From: Moraxella haemolytica
GTDB lineage: Bacteria; Pseudomonadota; Gammaproteobacteria; Pseudomonadales; Moraxellaceae
Assembly: GCF_030177935.1 (NCBI RefSeq)
Contig: NZ_CP089974.1
Span: 1,488,001 to 1,552,000 of the forward strand
Length of the DNA: 64,000 nucleotides
Reading direction: 5' to 3'
The notes beneath the pieces are model-generated. The model made no database searches. It worked only from the letters and a program-made list of their open reading frames with translations, and had not been told where the DNA came from. This document shows positions 63,204 through 64,000 of this stretch, one piece after another (position 1 is the stretch's first letter; the number at the start of each line of letters is the position of its first letter). Made by a program: the position numbers and the translations under genes.

Positions 63204-64000
63204 ATGCTAGAAATCCGTCATTTACAGATGCTCTCAACCCTTGCCCGTCACGGCTCTCTTGCGACGACCGCCAACGAGTTAAACCTAACCGCATCCGCCA
63301 TCAGCCATCAACTAAAAGAGTTGGAGAATTACTATGGCATCACACTGGTCAATCGCCGTAGCCGTCCTGTCAATTTTACGCCTGCAGGTCGCCTTATCTT
63401 ACAGTTGGCGGATAATATTCTCCCTCAGGTAGCACGCACTAAGTCCGACATCAAGCGACTGGCACACGGACAATCAGGACAACTTAGATTGGCAAGTGAA
63501 TGCCACAGTTGCTTTGATTGGCTGATGCCAATTTTAAATATCTATCGCAAAGAGTACAGTGATGTTGAGCTTGATTTTGCCACAGGATTTGAGCCAGATC
63601 CACATCAGATGCTCATCGATGGCGATATTGACCTGCTAATCACAGCCAGTCATTTGCCGATTGAGGATATTCATTATCAGCCCCTATTTACCTACGAAAG
63701 CCGTCTGGTACTCTCGCCCGCTCATCGCTTAGCCAGCAAAAACACCATTCACCCAAACGACTTGGCAACCGAAACCCTAATCGCCTATCCTGTAGAACAA
63801 AAACGCCTTGATATCATCGCTAAGTTCTTAGAACCAAAAGGCATTGAACCCAAAAGTATTCGCACCACCGAACTGACCGCCATGCTCATTCAGCTGGTCG
63901 CCAGCGAACGAGGTGTAGCAGCCCTACCTGACTGGGTGGTGTCAGAATACGAAAAAAAAGGTTGGGTGGTTAGTCGCCCTTTAGCTGATGGCGTGCATTG
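63204..64000 (+). CDS. metR: LysR-type regulator MetR (partial, cut by window end)
   Basis: Transcription activator of methionine biosynthesis genes with homocysteine as coregulator (family knowledge). The first 265 residues are present and open to the window edge. The winged HTH is MLEIRHLQML...TASAISHQLKELE; the effector domain matches E. coli MetR closely, including ASECHSCFDWLMPIL, GDIDLLITASHLP and VASERGVAALPDWVV. The region upstream (62994-63203) has no obvious TGAA-N5-TTCA MetR site. Confidence 0.93.
   Translation, partial: MLEIRHLQMLSTLARHGSLATTANELNLTASAISHQLKELENYYGITLVNRRSRPVNFTPAGRLILQLADNILPQVARTKSDIKRLAHGQSGQLRLASECHSCFDWLMPILNIYRKEYSDVELDFATGFEPDPHQMLIDGDIDLLITASHLPIEDIHYQPLFTYESRLVLSPAHRLASKNTIHPNDLATETLIAYPVEQKRLDIIAKFLEPKGIEPKSIRTTELTAMLIQLVASERGVAALPDWVVSEYEKKGWVVSRPLADGVH

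Overview
This window reads as chromosomal DNA of a gammaproteobacterium of the Moraxellaceae, most likely a Moraxella. That is an inference from AT-leaning composition, from Gammaproteobacteria-type gene sets (pilMNOPQ-aroK-aroB, a divergent UPF0149 gene beside zapA, cmoM, waaA-rsmE, DUF2789, PP0621-like) and from a type 2 malate dehydrogenase and glutamine-dependent NadE. No rRNA, tRNA, insertion sequence, prophage, CRISPR array or integrase was seen. It is a compact core-genome region, and nearly every intergenic end carries a recognisable rho-independent hairpin.

Layout. 1-6.6 kb: tkt and serS (minus), a YcxB-like membrane protein and dps (plus), gloA and a beta-carbonic anhydrase (minus). 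6.7-14.6 kb: a long minus-strand block running PP0621-like, pilM-N-O-P-Q (type IV pilus alignment complex and secretin), aroK, aroB and a SPOR-domain protein in the place damX occupies in enteric bacteria. 14.8-19.1 kb (plus): nadE behind a leader with two small hairpins, then a NylB-like serine hydrolase plus an SDR. 19.2-22.4 kb: mdh and slt (minus). 22.7-24.7 kb: miaB and a DUF2789 gene. 24.7-26.5 kb: ribF and UPF0149 (minus). 26.7-31.3 kb (plus): a coiled-coil protein, zapA, then a TAXI-type TRAP transporter operon with a DUF1850 protein. 31.4-35.7 kb: a bacterial glutaminyl cyclase, clpB (minus) and a CMD/AhpD-like protein. 35.8-40.4 kb (minus): an ABC importer of the PF04392 type with one permease, one ATPase, a small membrane protein and two tandem paralogous binding lipoproteins. 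40.6-44.7 kb: an orphan lipoprotein, cmoM, rsmE and waaA. 44.7-48.4 kb: pepN and a small outer-membrane barrel protein. 48.6-53.2 kb (minus): pldA-comF-pilV-pilW-pilX, so the window holds a second type IV pilus/competence cluster. 53.5-56.7 kb: ruvB, an orphan exported protein with a disturbed start, and hemB. 56.8-63 kb (plus): maeB, cca overlapping a pteridine-reductase-like SDR, and a PuuP-like amine permease behind a long structured leader. 63.2 kb to the end: the start of metR, cut by the window edge.

Function as a whole. The strongest theme is type IV pili and natural transformation: pilMNOPQ builds the envelope-spanning machine, pilVWX are minor pilins that prime the fibre, and comF acts on imported single-stranded DNA. 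The secretin here is a short version without AMIN domains, and PilM carries a large low-complexity insertion. The second theme is uptake of small nutrients through three systems (TAXI-TRAP, a two-receptor ABC importer, a PuuP-like permease), each with unexplained RNA hairpins next to its genes. I found no clearly new defence or mobile system. The best candidates for something undescribed are the permease leader RNA, the dual-receptor ABC operon, the pldA-comF-pilVWX operon and the orphan protein near 55 kb.
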